64,000 bases of DNA from Polaribacter aestuariivivens (GCF_005885675.1 NZ_VANR01000001.1:310001-374000), one strand, 5' to 3'. Counted from the first letter of the stretch, positions 25,331 through 34,336 are shown. A program made the numbers and translations. The notes: generated from the sequence alone by a model not told the origin.

Positions 25331-27982
25331 TTATTCTTCGGCTAAAATTGGATGCAACCATTTTCTTGCCTTTTCTTTTGTGATTCCTTTTCTTTTTGAA
25401 TAATCTGTTACTTGATTGTCTGTGATTTTACCCAAACCAAAATATTTTGCTTCTTTGTTGGCAAAGTAATATCCAGAAACTGCTGCTGCTGGCCACATTG
25501 CTAAACTTTCTGTAAGCTTTACTCCTATTTGATTTTCAACATCCAACAGATTCCAAATCGTTTCTTTTTCTAAATGATCTGGACATGCAGGATACCCAGG
25601 TGCAGGACGAATTCCTTTGTAACTTTCTTTGATTAAATCGTCGTTTGTTAAAACCTCGTCTGAAGCATATCCCCAATGTTTTGTTCTAATTTGTTTGTGC
25701 AAATATTCTGCAAACGCCTCAGCAAACCTGTCTGCAATGGCTTGTGCCATAATTGCATTGTAATCGTCTTCTTTTGCTTTGTATGAATCTGCTAATTCTT
25801 GAGCTCCAAAAATAGCTACACAAAAAGTACCTATATAATCTGTTTTATTACTTTCTTTTGGGGCAATAAAATCTGCCAAAGCGATATTAGGTATTCCTTC
25901 ACGTTTTTTTAATTGCTGACGTAAGGTTCTAAAAATAGCAACTTCTTTGCCTTTTTTCTGAACAGAAATATCATCTTCATTGATTGAATTGGCTTCAAAC
26001 AACCCAAAAATTGCTTTTGGTTTTAAAGATTGATTTGCAATAATTTCTGCAATCATTTGTTGCGCTTCCTCATACATGATTGAAGCTTGTTCGCCTACTA
26101 CTTTATCTGTTAGAATATCTGGAAATTTTCCATGTAAATCCCAACTTCTAAAAAACGGACTCCAATCGATAAAAGGCACTAATTCTTTTAAGCTTAATTG
26201 CTCTAAAGTTTGAATTCCTAATTCTTTTGGTTTTACAATTTCTGAAGTTTCCCAATCAATTTTATACTTACGTTTACGAGCTTCATCAATAGAAATATAT
26301 GATTTTTCTTTACCGCGCTTTAAAAACTTGGTTCTGAACTCGTCGTAATCTTTTTTTAATTTTGCTGTATATAAATGACTAGATTTCTTGTTTAACAAAT
26401 CACCAACAACTGTTACTGCTCTTGATGCATCATTTACATGAACTACTGCATTTTTGTATTGGGTATCAATCTTAACAGCTGTATGTGCTTTGGATGTTGT
26501 AGCACCACCAATTAACAACGGAACCTCAAAATTTTGACGCTGCATTTCTTTCGCCAAATACACCATTTCATCTAAAGAAGGTGTAATTAATCCGCTTAAA
26601 CCAATAGCATCTACACGTTCATCTATAGCAGTTTGAATGATTTTTTCTGGTGGAACCATCACTCCTAAATCTACAATCTCGTAGTTATTACAAGCCAATA
26701 CCACACTTACAATATTTTTACCAATATCGTGCACATCACCTTTAACAGTTGCCATTAATATTTTTCCAACAGGTTCTGATTTATCGGATTTAGCTGCCTC
26801 AATAAACGGATTTAAATATGCAACTGCTTTTTTCATGACACGTGCAGATTTTACCACTTGTGGCAAGAACATTTTTCCTGCGCCAAATAAATCGCCAACC
26901 ACATTCATCCCAATCATTAAATGACCTTCAATCACTTCAATAGGAGCTGTAGCTTCTTGTCTTGCTTGCTCTACATCTTCTATAATAAACGCATCAATTC
27001 CTTTAACCAAAGCGTGGGTAATTCTGTCTTGTAACGGATTTTCTCTCCAAGATAAATCTGCTGTTTTCTCTTTTGAAGTTCCTTTTACAGTTTCTGCAAA
27101 ATCGAGTAAACGTTCTGTGGCATCTTCTCTTCTATCTAAAATTACATCTTCTACGTGTTCTAATAAATCCTTTGGAATATCATCATACACCTCCAACATT
27201 GCAGGATTTACAATTCCTATATTCATCCCATTTTGAATAGCATAATACAAGAAAACTGTGTGCATTGCTTCTCTAACAGTATTGTTTCCTCTAAACGAAA
27301 ACGATACGTTACTTACACCTCCACTTACAGAAACATTAGGTAAATTTTCTCTTACCCATTTTGTAGCTTCAATAAAATCGATAGCATTTCTTTTGTGTTC
27401 ATCCATTCCTGTTGCTACAGGAAATATGTTTAAATCAAAAATGATGTCTTCACTAGCAAAACCAACTTTGTTTATCAAAACATCATAAGAACGTTTTGCT
27501 ATTTCTATTCTGCGTTCGAAATTATCTGCTTGTCCAACTTCGTCAAAAGCCATTACAATGACTGCTGCTCCATAACGTTTTATTTGAGTGGCTTCCCAAA
27601 TGAATTTTTCTTCTCCTTCTTTTAAAGAAATAGAGTTCACCACACATTTACCTTGAACCACTTGTAAACCGGCTTCTATGATTTCCCATTTTGAGGAATC
27701 AATCATAATAGGTACTCTACAAATATCTGGCTCAGCAGCAATTAAGTTCAGAAAACGAACCATGGCTTCTTTACCGTCAATTAAACCATCATCAAAGTTA
27801 ATATCTATAATTTGAGCGCCACCATCTACTTGATGTCTTGCAATATCTAACGCTTCATCAAATTTTTCTTCTTTTATTAGGCGTAAAAACTTACGAGAAC
27901 CTGCAACATTTGTTCGTTCCCCAACATTGATAAAGTTGCTATTTTCATTTAAAACCAAAGGCTCTAAACCAGACAGTTTCAT
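25331..27982 (-). CDS. metH: Cobalamin-dependent methionine synthase, second polypeptide
   Basis: An 883-aa protein holding the C-terminal three modules of MetH: pterin (methyl-THF) binding domain (starting [16 protein letters not shown]), cobalamin domain (cap plus Rossmann part with DVHDIGKN, the His ligand of cobalt) and the SAM-binding reactivation domain ([12 protein letters not shown]). With the homocysteine-binding half encoded at 28491-29489 it methylates homocysteine to methionine. I start at the ATG at 27982, preceded by AAAGG; an upstream ATG at 28036 would translate a heptamer array into an Asn/Gln/Thr-rich 18-residue leader not seen in MetH. Confidence 0.94.
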   Translation of the reverse strand: MKLSGLEPLVLNENSNFINVGERTNVAGSRKFLRLIKEEKFDEALDIARHQVDGGAQIIDINFDDGLIDGKEAMVRFLNLIAAEPDICRVPIMIDSSKWEIIEAGLQVVQGKCVVNSISLKEGEEKFIWEATQIKRYGAAVIVMAFDEVGQADNFERRIEIAKRSYDVLINKVGFASEDIIFDLNIFPVATGMDEHKRNAIDFIEATKWVRENLPNVSVSGGVSNVSFSFRGNNTVREAMHTVFLYYAIQNGMNIGIVNPAMLEVYDDIPKDLLEHVEDVILDRREDATERLLDFAETVKGTSKEKTADLSWRENPLQDRITHALVKGIDAFIIEDVEQARQEATAPIEVIEGHLMIGMNVVGDLFGAGKMFLPQVVKSARVMKKAVAYLNPFIEAAKSDKSEPVGKILMATVKGDVHDIGKNIVSVVLACNNYEIVDLGVMVPPEKIIQTAIDERVDAIGLSGLITPSLDEMVYLAKEMQRQNFEVPLLIGGATTSKAHTAVKIDTQYKNAVVHVNDASRAVTVVGDLLNKKSSHLYTAKLKKDYDEFRTKFLKRGKEKSYISIDEARKRKYKIDWETSEIVKPKELGIQTLEQLSLKELVPFIDWSPFFRSWDLHGKFPDILTDKVVGEQASIMYEEAQQMIAEIIANQSLKPKAIFGLFEANSINEDDISVQKKGKEVAIFRTLRQQLKKREGIPNIALADFIAPKESNKTDYIGTFCVAIFGAQELADSYKAKEDDYNAIMAQAIADRFAEAFAEYLHKQIRTKHWGYASDEVLTNDDLIKESYKGIRPAPGYPACPDHLEKETIWNLLDVENQIGVKLTESLAMWPAAAVSGYYFANKEAKYFGLGKITDNQVTDYSKRKGITKEKARKWLHPILAEE

Positions 27983-27997
27983 ATATCGCCTTTCTTG

Positions 27998-28032
27998 GTT
28001 GTTGGTTGTTGGTTGTTGGTTGTTGGTTTTAC
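27998..28032 (+). repeat. Heptanucleotide array between metH2 and the four-helix-bundle gene
   Basis: Four identical GTTGTTG words in a row (27998-28025) plus GTTTTAC, strict 7-nt phase. The array fills the spacer between the two genes. If the upstream ATG at 28036 were used it would be translated as repeated Asn-Asn-Gln-like residues at the MetH N-terminus. Confidence 0.9.
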
Positions 28033-28038
28033 TCATCT

Positions 28039-28392
28039 CTATAACTTTTTATAATAATTGATAAAACCATTTAATAGTTTTTTACTTGAAATTACTTTTT
28101 CCAAAATACTTTTTAATTCTTTTTCTGAAATATATTCTAAATCAAAAGATAAATACAATTGTGTTTCAACTTCTTGCAAAGATCCTTTAGCTATGTATAA
28201 AAAATGAATTGTTTCTTTATTTGATTGTCTACCAATTCCTTCTGCAATATTTGATGGAACAGAAACTACACATCTTCTTATCTGATTACTTAATCCATAC
28301 AATTCTTCATTAGGATAAGATTTTGTTAATAAGTACACCAACTTCACTAATTCTCTCGAATATTTCCAAACATCTAAATCTGTATAATTCAT
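28039..28392 (-). CDS. Four-helix-bundle protein (S23 / 23S-rRNA intervening-sequence protein family)
   Basis: A 117-aa basic helical protein with the family pattern: [25 protein letters not shown], then [21 protein letters not shown] and [15 protein letters not shown]. Members are encoded inside 23S rRNA intervening sequences of some bacteria, as solitary genes in Bacteroidota, and are structurally related to Avd of diversity-generating retroelements. Their function is unknown; nucleic-acid binding is suspected. Here it interrupts split metH and is flanked on both sides by heptamer arrays that abut its start (28393) and lie just past its stop. No reverse transcriptase is nearby. Confidence 0.9.
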   Translation of the reverse strand: MNYTDLDVWKYSRELVKLVYLLTKSYPNEELYGLSNQIRRCVVSVPSNIAEGIGRQSNKETIHFLYIAKGSLQEVETQLYLSFDLEYISEKELKSILEKVISSKKLLNGFINYYKKL

Positions 28393-28504
28393 GTTTTTAG
28401 TTACTGGTTTTTGGTTGAAGGTTTATAGTTATTTGTTTATAGTTGATGGTTTGTGGTTTATGGTTTGTGGTTGATACTAACAACCAAAAACTAAAAACCA
28501 CCAA
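28393..28504. repeat. Sixteen-word heptanucleotide fold-back array, metH1 to four-helix-bundle spacer
   Basis: 112 nt = 16 x 7. Twelve words GTTNNNN (GTTTTTA, GTTACTG, GTTTTTG, GTTGAAG, GTTTATA, GTTATTT, GTTTATA, GTTGATG, GTTTGTG, GTTTATG, GTTTGTG, GTTGATA), then four words of the inverted theme (CTAACAA, CCAAAAA, CTAAAAA, CCACCAA) without a phase shift. The array touches the start codon of the downstream gene and includes the last codons of metH1, giving it an odd LVGGF C-terminus. Confidence 0.92.
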
Positions 28505-29489
28505 CTAGCCTTGGTTTATATTTAGCAGCGATATTTGCAATTACTTTTATATGCTCTGGACTTGTACCACAACAACCTCCAATAATATTGATTAAATTTT
28601 TCTTTAAATATTCCTCTATCTGCTCTCCCATTTCTTCTGGAGTTTCATCATATTCACCAAAAGCATTTGGTAATCCTGCATTTGGATGTGCAGAAATTGC
28701 AAACTCAGTTTTATTCGCAATTGCTTCTAAGTGAGGTTGCAATAAATTGGCACCTAGTGCACAATTGAATCCTACTGATAATAATGGAATGTGGGAAACA
28801 GAAATTAAAAAAGCTTCTGCTGTTTGCCCTGATAATGTTCTCCCTGAAGCATCAGTAATAGTTCCACTTAACATTACAGGTATTTCAATATTACGTTCTT
28901 CTTTTACTTGCTCAATAGCAAATAAAGCAGCTTTTGCATTTAAAGTATCAAAAACCGTTTCTACCAATAATAAATCTGCACCTCCATCTAATAAAGCTTC
29001 AGTTTGTTGCTTGTAGGCAATACGTAATTCATCAAAAGTTACTGCTCTATAACCAGGATCATTTACATCTGGAGACATACTTGCTGTTCTGTTTGTTGGA
29101 CCAATTGAACCTGCAACAAAACGTGGTTTGTGAGGTTCTTTAGCTGTAAATTCATTGGCAACTTCTCTGGCTATTTTAGCTGATTGATAATTTAATTCGT
29201 ACACCAAATCTTCCATTTGATAATCTGCCATTGCAATAGTAGTTCCAGAAAAAGTATTGGTTTCTACAATATCTGCACCTGCTTCAAAATACTTAGCGTG
29301 AATGGTTTTGATAGCTTCTGGCTGTGTAATAGACAATAAATCGTTGTTACCTTGTAATGGAGTTGGATAATCTTTAAAGCGCTCGCCTCTAAAATCTTCT
29401 TCAGTGAATTTATAAGCTTGAAGCATTGTACCCATTGCTCCATCTAAAATTAAAATTCGTTCTTGTAATGCTTTGTAAATGTTTGACAT
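28491..29489 (-). CDS. metH: Methionine synthase homocysteine S-methyltransferase subunit, first polypeptide
   Basis: A 332-aa homocysteine-binding TIM barrel corresponding to the first module of MetH. Seen: [11 protein letters not shown] at the N-terminus, the zinc ligands Cys in [10 protein letters not shown] and the Cys-Cys pair in [13 protein letters not shown]. It works with the protein encoded at 25331-27982, a gene split common in Bacteroidota. The last residues (LVGGF) come from the heptamer array rather than from the conserved domain. A SAM-I riboswitch lies 51 nt upstream, so expression should fall when SAM is high. Confidence 0.94.
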   Translation of the reverse strand: MSNIYKALQERILILDGAMGTMLQAYKFTEEDFRGERFKDYPTPLQGNNDLLSITQPEAIKTIHAKYFEAGADIVETNTFSGTTIAMADYQMEDLVYELNYQSAKIAREVANEFTAKEPHKPRFVAGSIGPTNRTASMSPDVNDPGYRAVTFDELRIAYKQQTEALLDGGADLLLVETVFDTLNAKAALFAIEQVKEERNIEIPVMLSGTITDASGRTLSGQTAEAFLISVSHIPLLSVGFNCALGANLLQPHLEAIANKTEFAISAHPNAGLPNAFGEYDETPEEMGEQIEEYLKKNLINIIGGCCGTSPEHIKVIANIAAKYKPRLVGGF

Positions 29490-29540
29490 TTTTTGATTTT
29501 TTTATCAATATATGTCATCAGGAAAGGTGTTTTTTTCGCT

Positions 29541-29641
29541 GTTATCTTTCAAGCCAAAGCTTGTAGAATGTAGCACCTTTCTCATAAGTGAGAGGTTGCC
29601 AAGGCTTCAATGGGTCTAATCCCTCTGCCTTTCGTGATAAC
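29541..29641 (-). ncRNA. SAM-I (S-box) riboswitch before metH1
   Basis: Minus strand carries the S-box core: P1 GTTATC/GATAAC, GGCAGAGGGATTAGACCC, TTGAAGCCTTGGCAACC, P3 TCTCA-CTTA-TGAGA, GGTGCTACATTC and P4 CAAGC-TTTG-GCTTG. Downstream (about 29524-29531) CACCTTTC can pair with GAAAGGTG inside the aptamer, a plausible switching helix between aptamer and expression platform. It should control metH1 and the genes after it (four-helix bundle, metH2, metF). Confidence 0.92.
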
Positions 29642-29664
29642 GTAAATCAATAAGATTATGAACT

Positions 29665-29703
29665 ATACTGCAAATAAACGGATTATTTTTTTATTTGCAG
29701 TAT
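29665..29703. repeat. 14-bp perfect inverted repeat upstream of the metH1 riboswitch
   Basis: ATACTGCAAATAAA (29665-29678) and its exact complement (29690-29703) with an 11-nt loop. The left arm overlaps a near-consensus -10 box on the minus strand (TTTATTTG at 29671-29678). It may be a terminator-like element after cysM, or an operator for the metH promoter; no T run follows on either strand in the right place. Confidence 0.75.
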
Positions 29704-29709
29704 TTTTTA

Positions 29710-29724
29710 TGCTGAACTTGTTTC
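29710..29724. repeat. REP-like palindrome, copy 2 (truncated, after cysM)
   Basis: TGCTGAACTTGTTTC then divergence; the 3' bases of the 19-bp unit are lost. Lies 15 nt after the cysM stop. Confidence 0.55.
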
Positions 29725-29738
29725 TAAATTATAAAATT

Positions 29739-30632
29739 CTATACTTTTTCAAAAAGAGCTGAAGATAAATAACGATCTCCTCTATCGCAAATAATTGCAA
29801 CGACTACACCATTATCTAATTTCTCTGCAACTTTAATGGCGGTTGCCACAGAACCTCCACTACTCATTCCTGCAAAAATACCTTCTTCTGCAGCTAATCT
29901 TTGTGTCATTTCTATAGATTCTTCTTCACTTACTTCTATTACTTCATCAACTTTATTTCTATTGAAAATTGCTGGCAAATATTCTTCAGGCCACTTTCTA
30001 ATTCCTGGGATTTTGGCTCCATCTTTAGGTTGAGCTCCGACAATTGTAATATTTTTATTTTTTCCCTTCAAGTAATCTGAAACTCCCATAATTGTTCCAG
30101 TGGTTCCCATGGCAGAAACAAAATGTGTTACTTGACCTTCTGTATCTCTCCAAATTTCTGGTCCTGTTGTTTTATAATGTGCTTTAGAATTATCAGTATT
30201 ATCGAACTGATTCAACCTAAAGTATCCTTTTTTGTACTTTAATTTTAAAGCATAATCAATTGAACCTTCCATACCCAATTCTTGTGGAGTTAAATGCACT
30301 TTTGCTCCGTAAGCACGCATGGTTTTTACTCTTTCAATCGTAGAGTTTTCTGGCATTACCAAAACCATATTTACGCCTAATACTTTTGCCATTAATGCTA
30401 AAGCTATACCTGTATTTCCACTAGTTGCCTCAACCAAAGTGTCACCTTTTTTAATATTTTTTCTTCTTAAAGCTTCAGAAATCATATTATAAGCAGCTCT
30501 ATCTTTTACGCTACCTCCTGGATTATTACCTTCTAACTTTAATAATAAAGTAACTCCATCTTTTTTGAAAATATTTTGAGCTTCTACCAAAGGCGTATTT
30601 CCTACAAAATCTATAATACTTTTCGTTTTCAT
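29739..30632 (-). CDS. cysM: Cysteine synthase B (O-acetylserine sulfhydrylase)
   Basis: A 297-aa PLP enzyme making cysteine from O-acetylserine and sulfide (or thiosulfate). The PLP lysine is in GGSVKDRAAYNMI, the phosphate-binding loop in EATSGNTGIAL and the glycine-rich loop in SAMGTTGTIMG. The shorter length and the active-site sequence favour CysM over CysK. The ATG at 30632 is chosen; a TTG upstream would overlap cysE. TAAAATG spacing (1 nt between cysE stop and this start) shows tight coupling. Confidence 0.92.
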   Translation of the reverse strand: MKTKSIIDFVGNTPLVEAQNIFKKDGVTLLLKLEGNNPGGSVKDRAAYNMISEALRRKNIKKGDTLVEATSGNTGIALALMAKVLGVNMVLVMPENSTIERVKTMRAYGAKVHLTPQELGMEGSIDYALKLKYKKGYFRLNQFDNTDNSKAHYKTTGPEIWRDTEGQVTHFVSAMGTTGTIMGVSDYLKGKNKNITIVGAQPKDGAKIPGIRKWPEEYLPAIFNRNKVDEVIEVSEEESIEMTQRLAAEEGIFAGMSSGGSVATAIKVAEKLDNGVVVAIICDRGDRYLSSALFEKV

Positions 30633-30633
30633 T

Positions 30634-31389
30634 TTATTTTCTTTTTGTAATAAAATTATTTGACTCAACTGTAACTATGGTATTTGGTGATACTGTTTCT
30701 GTAATGCAAACATTTGCTCCAATGATTGAATTTTCTCCAATTACAACATCACCACCTAAAATTGTTGCATTTGCATAAATAATTACATTATTTTCTATAG
30801 TTGGATGACGTTTTGTAGACGCCATACTTTTTTTAACTTGAATTCCTCCTAAGGTTACTCCCTGAAAAATAGTTACATTATTTTTTATGATAGTGGTTTC
30901 TCCAATTACAATTCCTGTTGCGTGATCTATAAAAAACGAGTCACCAATTTCTGCTCCTGGATGAATATCTGTACCTGTTGTACTATGTGCAAACTCACTC
31001 ATCATTCTTGGTAAAACAGGAATTTTTTGTTTTAACAATTGATTGCTTAATCTATACACTGCAATGGCATAAAAACCAGGATATGCTAAATATACTTCAC
31101 GTAAGCTTTTTGCTGCAGGATCTGATTTTAGAGCTGCAAAAGCATCTAAATCTAATTTTCTTCTAATTTCTGGAAATGAATTTTCAAAAGCTGCCCAAGA
31201 ACAATCTTCATTATTAATAGCTAGTCTTTCTAAAATTTTAAAGAATTTATTTTTAGTTGCTGCACCTTTTTCTTGTTGATAATTTTTATCAAAAAGACAA
31301 TTTATTAATTCTTTTGTAAAAATTTCTACAGCATCTCTTAAACACATGCTATAATTTTCTACGGAAACCTTTTGTGCTACTTCTTTCAT
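30634..31389 (-). CDS. cysE: Serine O-acetyltransferase (EpsC/CysE family)
   Basis: A 251-aa left-handed beta-helix acetyltransferase producing O-acetylserine from serine and acetyl-CoA. An alpha-helical N-terminal region (1-140) precedes hexapeptide repeats (about 150-245) with the catalytic His in DIHPGAEIGDSFFIDHATG. It follows the ferredoxin gene by 5 nt and precedes cysM by 1 nt, so substrate-making and substrate-using steps are translated side by side. Expected to be feedback-inhibited by cysteine. Confidence 0.93.
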   Translation of the reverse strand: MKEVAQKVSVENYSMCLRDAVEIFTKELINCLFDKNYQQEKGAATKNKFFKILERLAINNEDCSWAAFENSFPEIRRKLDLDAFAALKSDPAAKSLREVYLAYPGFYAIAVYRLSNQLLKQKIPVLPRMMSEFAHSTTGTDIHPGAEIGDSFFIDHATGIVIGETTIIKNNVTIFQGVTLGGIQVKKSMASTKRHPTIENNVIIYANATILGGDVVIGENSIIGANVCITETVSPNTIVTVESNNFITKRK

Positions 31390-31394
31390 TTTTA

Positions 31395-31724
31395 TTACGA
31401 TTCTGGCGCTAATTCTACTTCTAAACCATCAATTTCTGGCGTAATTTGAATCTGACAACCCAATCTACTATTGTCTTCCACATGAAAAGCTTCTGCTAAC
31501 ATTGCATCTTCATCATCAGACATTTCCGGTAATTCGTGGTCTGATTTCACATAACATTGACACGAAGCACACATTGCCATACCTCCGCAAATACCAATGG
31601 TTCCTTCTTCTGCCAATTCGTACGAACGAACAACTTCCATTAAATTCATTGCCATATCTGTTGGTGCAACAATATCGTGAGTTACGCCATTTCTGTCCGT
31701 TATTTTAAGATTTACATCCTGCAT
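31395..31724 (-). CDS. [2Fe-2S] ferredoxin
   Basis: A 109-aa adrenodoxin-like ferredoxin. Cluster ligands: C-x5-C-x2-C in CGGMAMCASC and the fourth in NSRLGCQI. With the FAD reductase encoded at 31781-32836 it can deliver electrons to the ferredoxin-dependent sulfite reductase. The ATG at 31724 is preferred; a TTG ten codons upstream lies close to the predicted transcription start. Two overlapping-strength -10 boxes (31752-31759, 31762-31769) suggest a promoter of its own. Confidence 0.9.
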   Translation of the reverse strand: MQDVNLKITDRNGVTHDIVAPTDMAMNLMEVVRSYELAEEGTIGICGGMAMCASCQCYVKSDHELPEMSDDEDAMLAEAFHVEDNSRLGCQIQITPEIDGLEVELAPES

Positions 31725-31751
31725 TTTGCTACTACTTTTTAGTTCTGTCTG

Positions 31752-31769
31752 CAAAGTTACGCAAACCTA
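31752..31769 (-). promoter_or_regulatory. Tandem -10 boxes before the ferredoxin gene
   Basis: Minus strand holds TAGGTTTG (31762-31769) and TAACTTTG (31752-31759), both exact TAnnTTTG matches ten bases apart, that is one helical turn. They could serve ferredoxin-cysE-cysM. Confidence 0.5.
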
Positions 31770-31780
31770 TCAAGAAATTT

Positions 31781-32836
31781 TTATTGAATTGCTTTAACAA
31801 CTGCTTTTGGTGCTTCTTTTCTTGTTCCATCAAAGCCATCTACACCACCAACTGTAGTATATTTCATTACATATTTTTTATCTGGAAAGATTCTTTTGTA
31901 CGCACTTTGACACATTAAAGTTGCTTCGTGAAAGCCACATAAAATTAATTTTAATTTTCCTGGATATGTGTTTACATCTCCAATTGCGTAAATTCCTGGT
32001 ATGTTTGTTTGATAATCTAAAGCGTTATTTACTTTAATGGCATTTTTCTCTATTTCTAATCCCCAATTTCCTATGGGTCCTAATTTTGGTGACAATCCAA
32101 AAAGTGGAATAAAATGATCTGTATCTATAATAAAACCGTCTTCTCCTTTTTTCTCCACCACAACTCCTGTTACTTTATCTGTTCCTAAAATTCCTTTTAC
32201 TTCTGCAGGTGTAATTAAGTTGATCTTTCCTAAGTTTTTTAATTCCTGTACTTTTTCAACAGAATCTAAAGCACCTCTAAATTCATTTCTTCTGTGAATT
32301 AAAGTAACTTCCGAAGCTACATCTGATAAGAAAATTGCCCAGTCTAAAGCAGAATCTCCTCCTCCAGAAATCACCACTTTCTTATCTCTGTAAAGCTCTG
32401 GTTCTTTAATGATGTATTCTACCCCTTTATCTTCGAAATTGATAATGCTTTCTATCAATGGTTTTCTAGGTTCAAAAGAACCCAATCCACCAGCAATTGC
32501 AACAATTTTTGCATGGTGTTTTGTGCCTTTATTTGTTGTTACAATAAATGTACCATCATCTTGCTTATCAATCGTTTCTGCTCTTTCTCCTAAAGTAAAA
32601 CCAGGCTCAAATTGCTTGATTTGCTCCATTAGATTTTTTGTTAAATCTCCTGCTAAAATTTCTGGATATGCTGGAATATCATATATTGGTTTCTTCGGAT
32701 AAATTTCTGAACATTGCCCACCTGGTTGTGGTAAAGCATCAATTAAATGACATTTTAGTTTTAATAAACCTGCTTCAAAAACGGTAAATAATCCTGTGGG
32801 TCCTGCTCCAATAATTAGTATGTCTGTTGTAATCAT
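31781..32836 (-). CDS. Ferredoxin--NAD(P)+ reductase, thioredoxin-reductase-like
   Basis: A 351-aa FAD/NAD(P) flavoprotein. FAD-binding GAGPTGLFTVFEAG at the N-terminus, QPGGQCSEIYP, the NADP-binding fold with VVISGGGDSALDWA, and the C-terminal FAD motif IPGIYAIGDVNTYPG. The absence of a CxxC redox centre separates it from thioredoxin reductase and points to the YumC-type ferredoxin reductase. Next to the [2Fe-2S] ferredoxin, it likely feeds electrons to sulfite reductase. A fold-back heptamer array separates it from the siroheme gene. Confidence 0.9.
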   Translation of the reverse strand: MITTDILIIGAGPTGLFTVFEAGLLKLKCHLIDALPQPGGQCSEIYPKKPIYDIPAYPEILAGDLTKNLMEQIKQFEPGFTLGERAETIDKQDDGTFIVTTNKGTKHHAKIVAIAGGLGSFEPRKPLIESIINFEDKGVEYIIKEPELYRDKKVVISGGGDSALDWAIFLSDVASEVTLIHRRNEFRGALDSVEKVQELKNLGKINLITPAEVKGILGTDKVTGVVVEKKGEDGFIIDTDHFIPLFGLSPKLGPIGNWGLEIEKNAIKVNNALDYQTNIPGIYAIGDVNTYPGKLKLILCGFHEATLMCQSAYKRIFPDKKYVMKYTTVGGVDGFDGTRKEAPKAVVKAIQ

Positions 32837-32850
32837 CTTATAAAATTTTG

Positions 32851-32913
32851 CTTTTAGCTATTTGATTTTAGTCACTCGCTAATTGCTAACTGCAAAAAAC
32901 GAAAGACTAATAA
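32851..32913. repeat. Nine-word heptanucleotide fold-back array
   Basis: 63 nt in 7-nt phase: CTTTTAG, CTATTTG, ATTTTAG, TCACTCG, CTAATTG, CTAACTG, CAAAAAA, CGAAAGA, CTAATAA. The reverse complement of the second half gives TTATTAG, CAGTTAG, CAATTAG, the same NNNTTAG theme, so the halves are inverted versions of one vocabulary. It fills the spacer between the ferredoxin reductase and the siroheme gene. Confidence 0.75.
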
Positions 32914-32918
32914 CCTTT

Positions 32919-33494
32919 TTATTTTTCCACTAAACTCTTCGTGAATTCGTTTAGTTTTTCTACTTTTTCTTCAAAGTTTCCTTTGATGGTTTTTCTATAT
33001 TCGTTTAAATTCTTCACTAAATCGTTGATGTTTTCTGGAATTACATCTTCAAAAAACTGACGTAATCTTTTGGCGGTTGTTGGTGATTTTCCATTTGTGG
33101 AAATCGCAATTTTTACATTTCCTTTGGTTACAATACCTCCCATATAAAAATCGCAATAGGGAGGATTATCAGCAACATTTACCAAAATATTTCTTTCTTT
33201 ACAATCTTTGTAAACTTCAATATTTACAGCTTCTTTATCTGTGGTTGCAATGACAATATTTTTGTTTGATAAATATTGTTTTTCATATTCATCAACAATC
33301 ATTTTTATTCCGAATTTATTTGCCAACTCTTGGGTTTCTTCTCTAAAAAATGGAGAAACCATGGTTACTTTCGAATTAGGACTCGATTTCAACAAAAAAG
33401 ACAATTTTTCTAATGCTACAAATCCTCCACCAACAATTAACGTTTCTAATTGTTGCGTTTTTAAAAAAATGGGATATAATTCGTTTTGTTCCAT
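32919..33494 (-). CDS. Precorrin-2 dehydrogenase / sirohydrochlorin ferrochelatase (Met8/CysG-N-like)
   Basis: A 191-aa NAD-binding protein with IVGGGFVALEKLSFLL near the N-terminus and the NG(K)SPTTAKRLRQFFE segment typical of Met8p and the CysG N-terminal half. It oxidises precorrin-2 and inserts iron to give sirohaem for sulfite reductase. Its ATG overlaps the upstream methyltransferase stop by one base (TAATG), so the two halves of the bifunctional CysG exist here as coupled separate genes. Confidence 0.9.
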   Translation of the reverse strand: MEQNELYPIFLKTQQLETLIVGGGFVALEKLSFLLKSSPNSKVTMVSPFFREETQELANKFGIKMIVDEYEKQYLSNKNIVIATTDKEAVNIEVYKDCKERNILVNVADNPPYCDFYMGGIVTKGNVKIAISTNGKSPTTAKRLRQFFEDVIPENINDLVKNLNEYRKTIKGNFEEKVEKLNEFTKSLVEK

Positions 33495-34336
33495 TATGAA
33501 GCAATTAACTCTTTTGAATACTCTTCTTGTACATTCGCCAAAATTGCTCTATGATTTACCACTTCACCCAAAACAATAATTGCAGGATTGCTTAATTCCT
33601 GTTCTTTAACCACCTCTAAAATAGTATCTACAGTTCCAATTCCTACTTTTTCGTTGCTTCTTGTTCCATTTTGAATGATAGCAACTGGTAGATCGTTTTT
33701 ATTTTCTTGTTGAAATAATTTAATGATTTCTGACAATTTTCCCATTCCCATTAAAACTACAACTGTTGCATTCGATTTTGCTGCCAAAGCAACATCATTT
33801 GATAATTTATGTTCTTTGGTAGTTCCTGTAATTACCCAAAAACTTTCGGCACTTCCACGTTTTGTTACTGGAATATTTTGATACGCTGGAACCGCCAATG
33901 AAGATGAAATACCTGGAACCATTACAGTTTCTATTCCAAAACTTGCTGCAAATTCCATTTCTTCTGCTCCTCTTCCAAAAATGAAAGGATCTCCACCTTT
34001 TAAGCGAACTACATGTCCGTGTGTTTTTGCTCTTGCAACAATTAACTCGTTAATTTGTTCTTGCTGATATCTGTAACAACCTCTTCTTTTTCCTACAAAA
34101 ATTAGTTCGGCTTCAGGATTTATAAAATCTAATAGTTCTTCATTTACCAAAGCATCATACAAAACAACATCTGCCTTTTTTAAAACTTTAACTGCTTTTA
34201 ATGTGATTAAATCTACATCTCCAGGACCAGCTCCAACTACTGTTAAGATCCCCCTTTTATCCCCCATTTCGCCTTCGCTCAATGCAGGCTTCAGGGGAAA
34301 TACAGACTCTGTTATTTTTTTATTATAATTATTCAT
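33494..34336 (-). CDS. cobA: Uroporphyrinogen-III C-methyltransferase
   Basis: A 280-aa SAM-dependent methyltransferase making precorrin-2. Signature VVGAGPGDVDLITLKAVKVL, then VRLKGGDPFIFGRGAEE and the SAM-binding ALAVPAYQNIPVTKRG. The first 23 residues (with SVFPLKPALSEGEMGDK) are not part of the fold and come from DNA resembling an inserted repeat with C/G runs unlike its surroundings. A second ATG at 34267, with AAGG upstream, would give a normal 257-aa enzyme and may be the true start. Coupled to the next siroheme gene. Confidence 0.9.
   Translation of the reverse strand: MNNYNKKITESVFPLKPALSEGEMGDKRGILTVVGAGPGDVDLITLKAVKVLKKADVVLYDALVNEELLDFINPEAELIFVGKRRGCYRYQQEQINELIVARAKTHGHVVRLKGGDPFIFGRGAEEMEFAASFGIETVMVPGISSSLAVPAYQNIPVTKRGSAESFWVITGTTKEHKLSNDVALAAKSNATVVVLMGMGKLSEIIKLFQQENKNDLPVAIIQNGTRSNEKVGIGTVDTILEVVKEQELSNPAIIVLGEVVNHRAILANVQEEYSKELIAS

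Noticed and set aside
28039..28392. Diversity-generating retroelement accessory protein (Avd)
   Set aside because: The fold family is shared, but there is no reverse transcriptase, template repeat or variable repeat nearby.
27998..28504. CRISPR-like array around the four-helix-bundle gene
   Set aside because: Units are 7 nt, contiguous and degenerate, with no spacers and no cas genes.
28491..29738. Cobalamin riboswitch before the B12-dependent methionine synthase
   Set aside because: Looked for the B12-box core; the leader is clearly a SAM-I aptamer instead.
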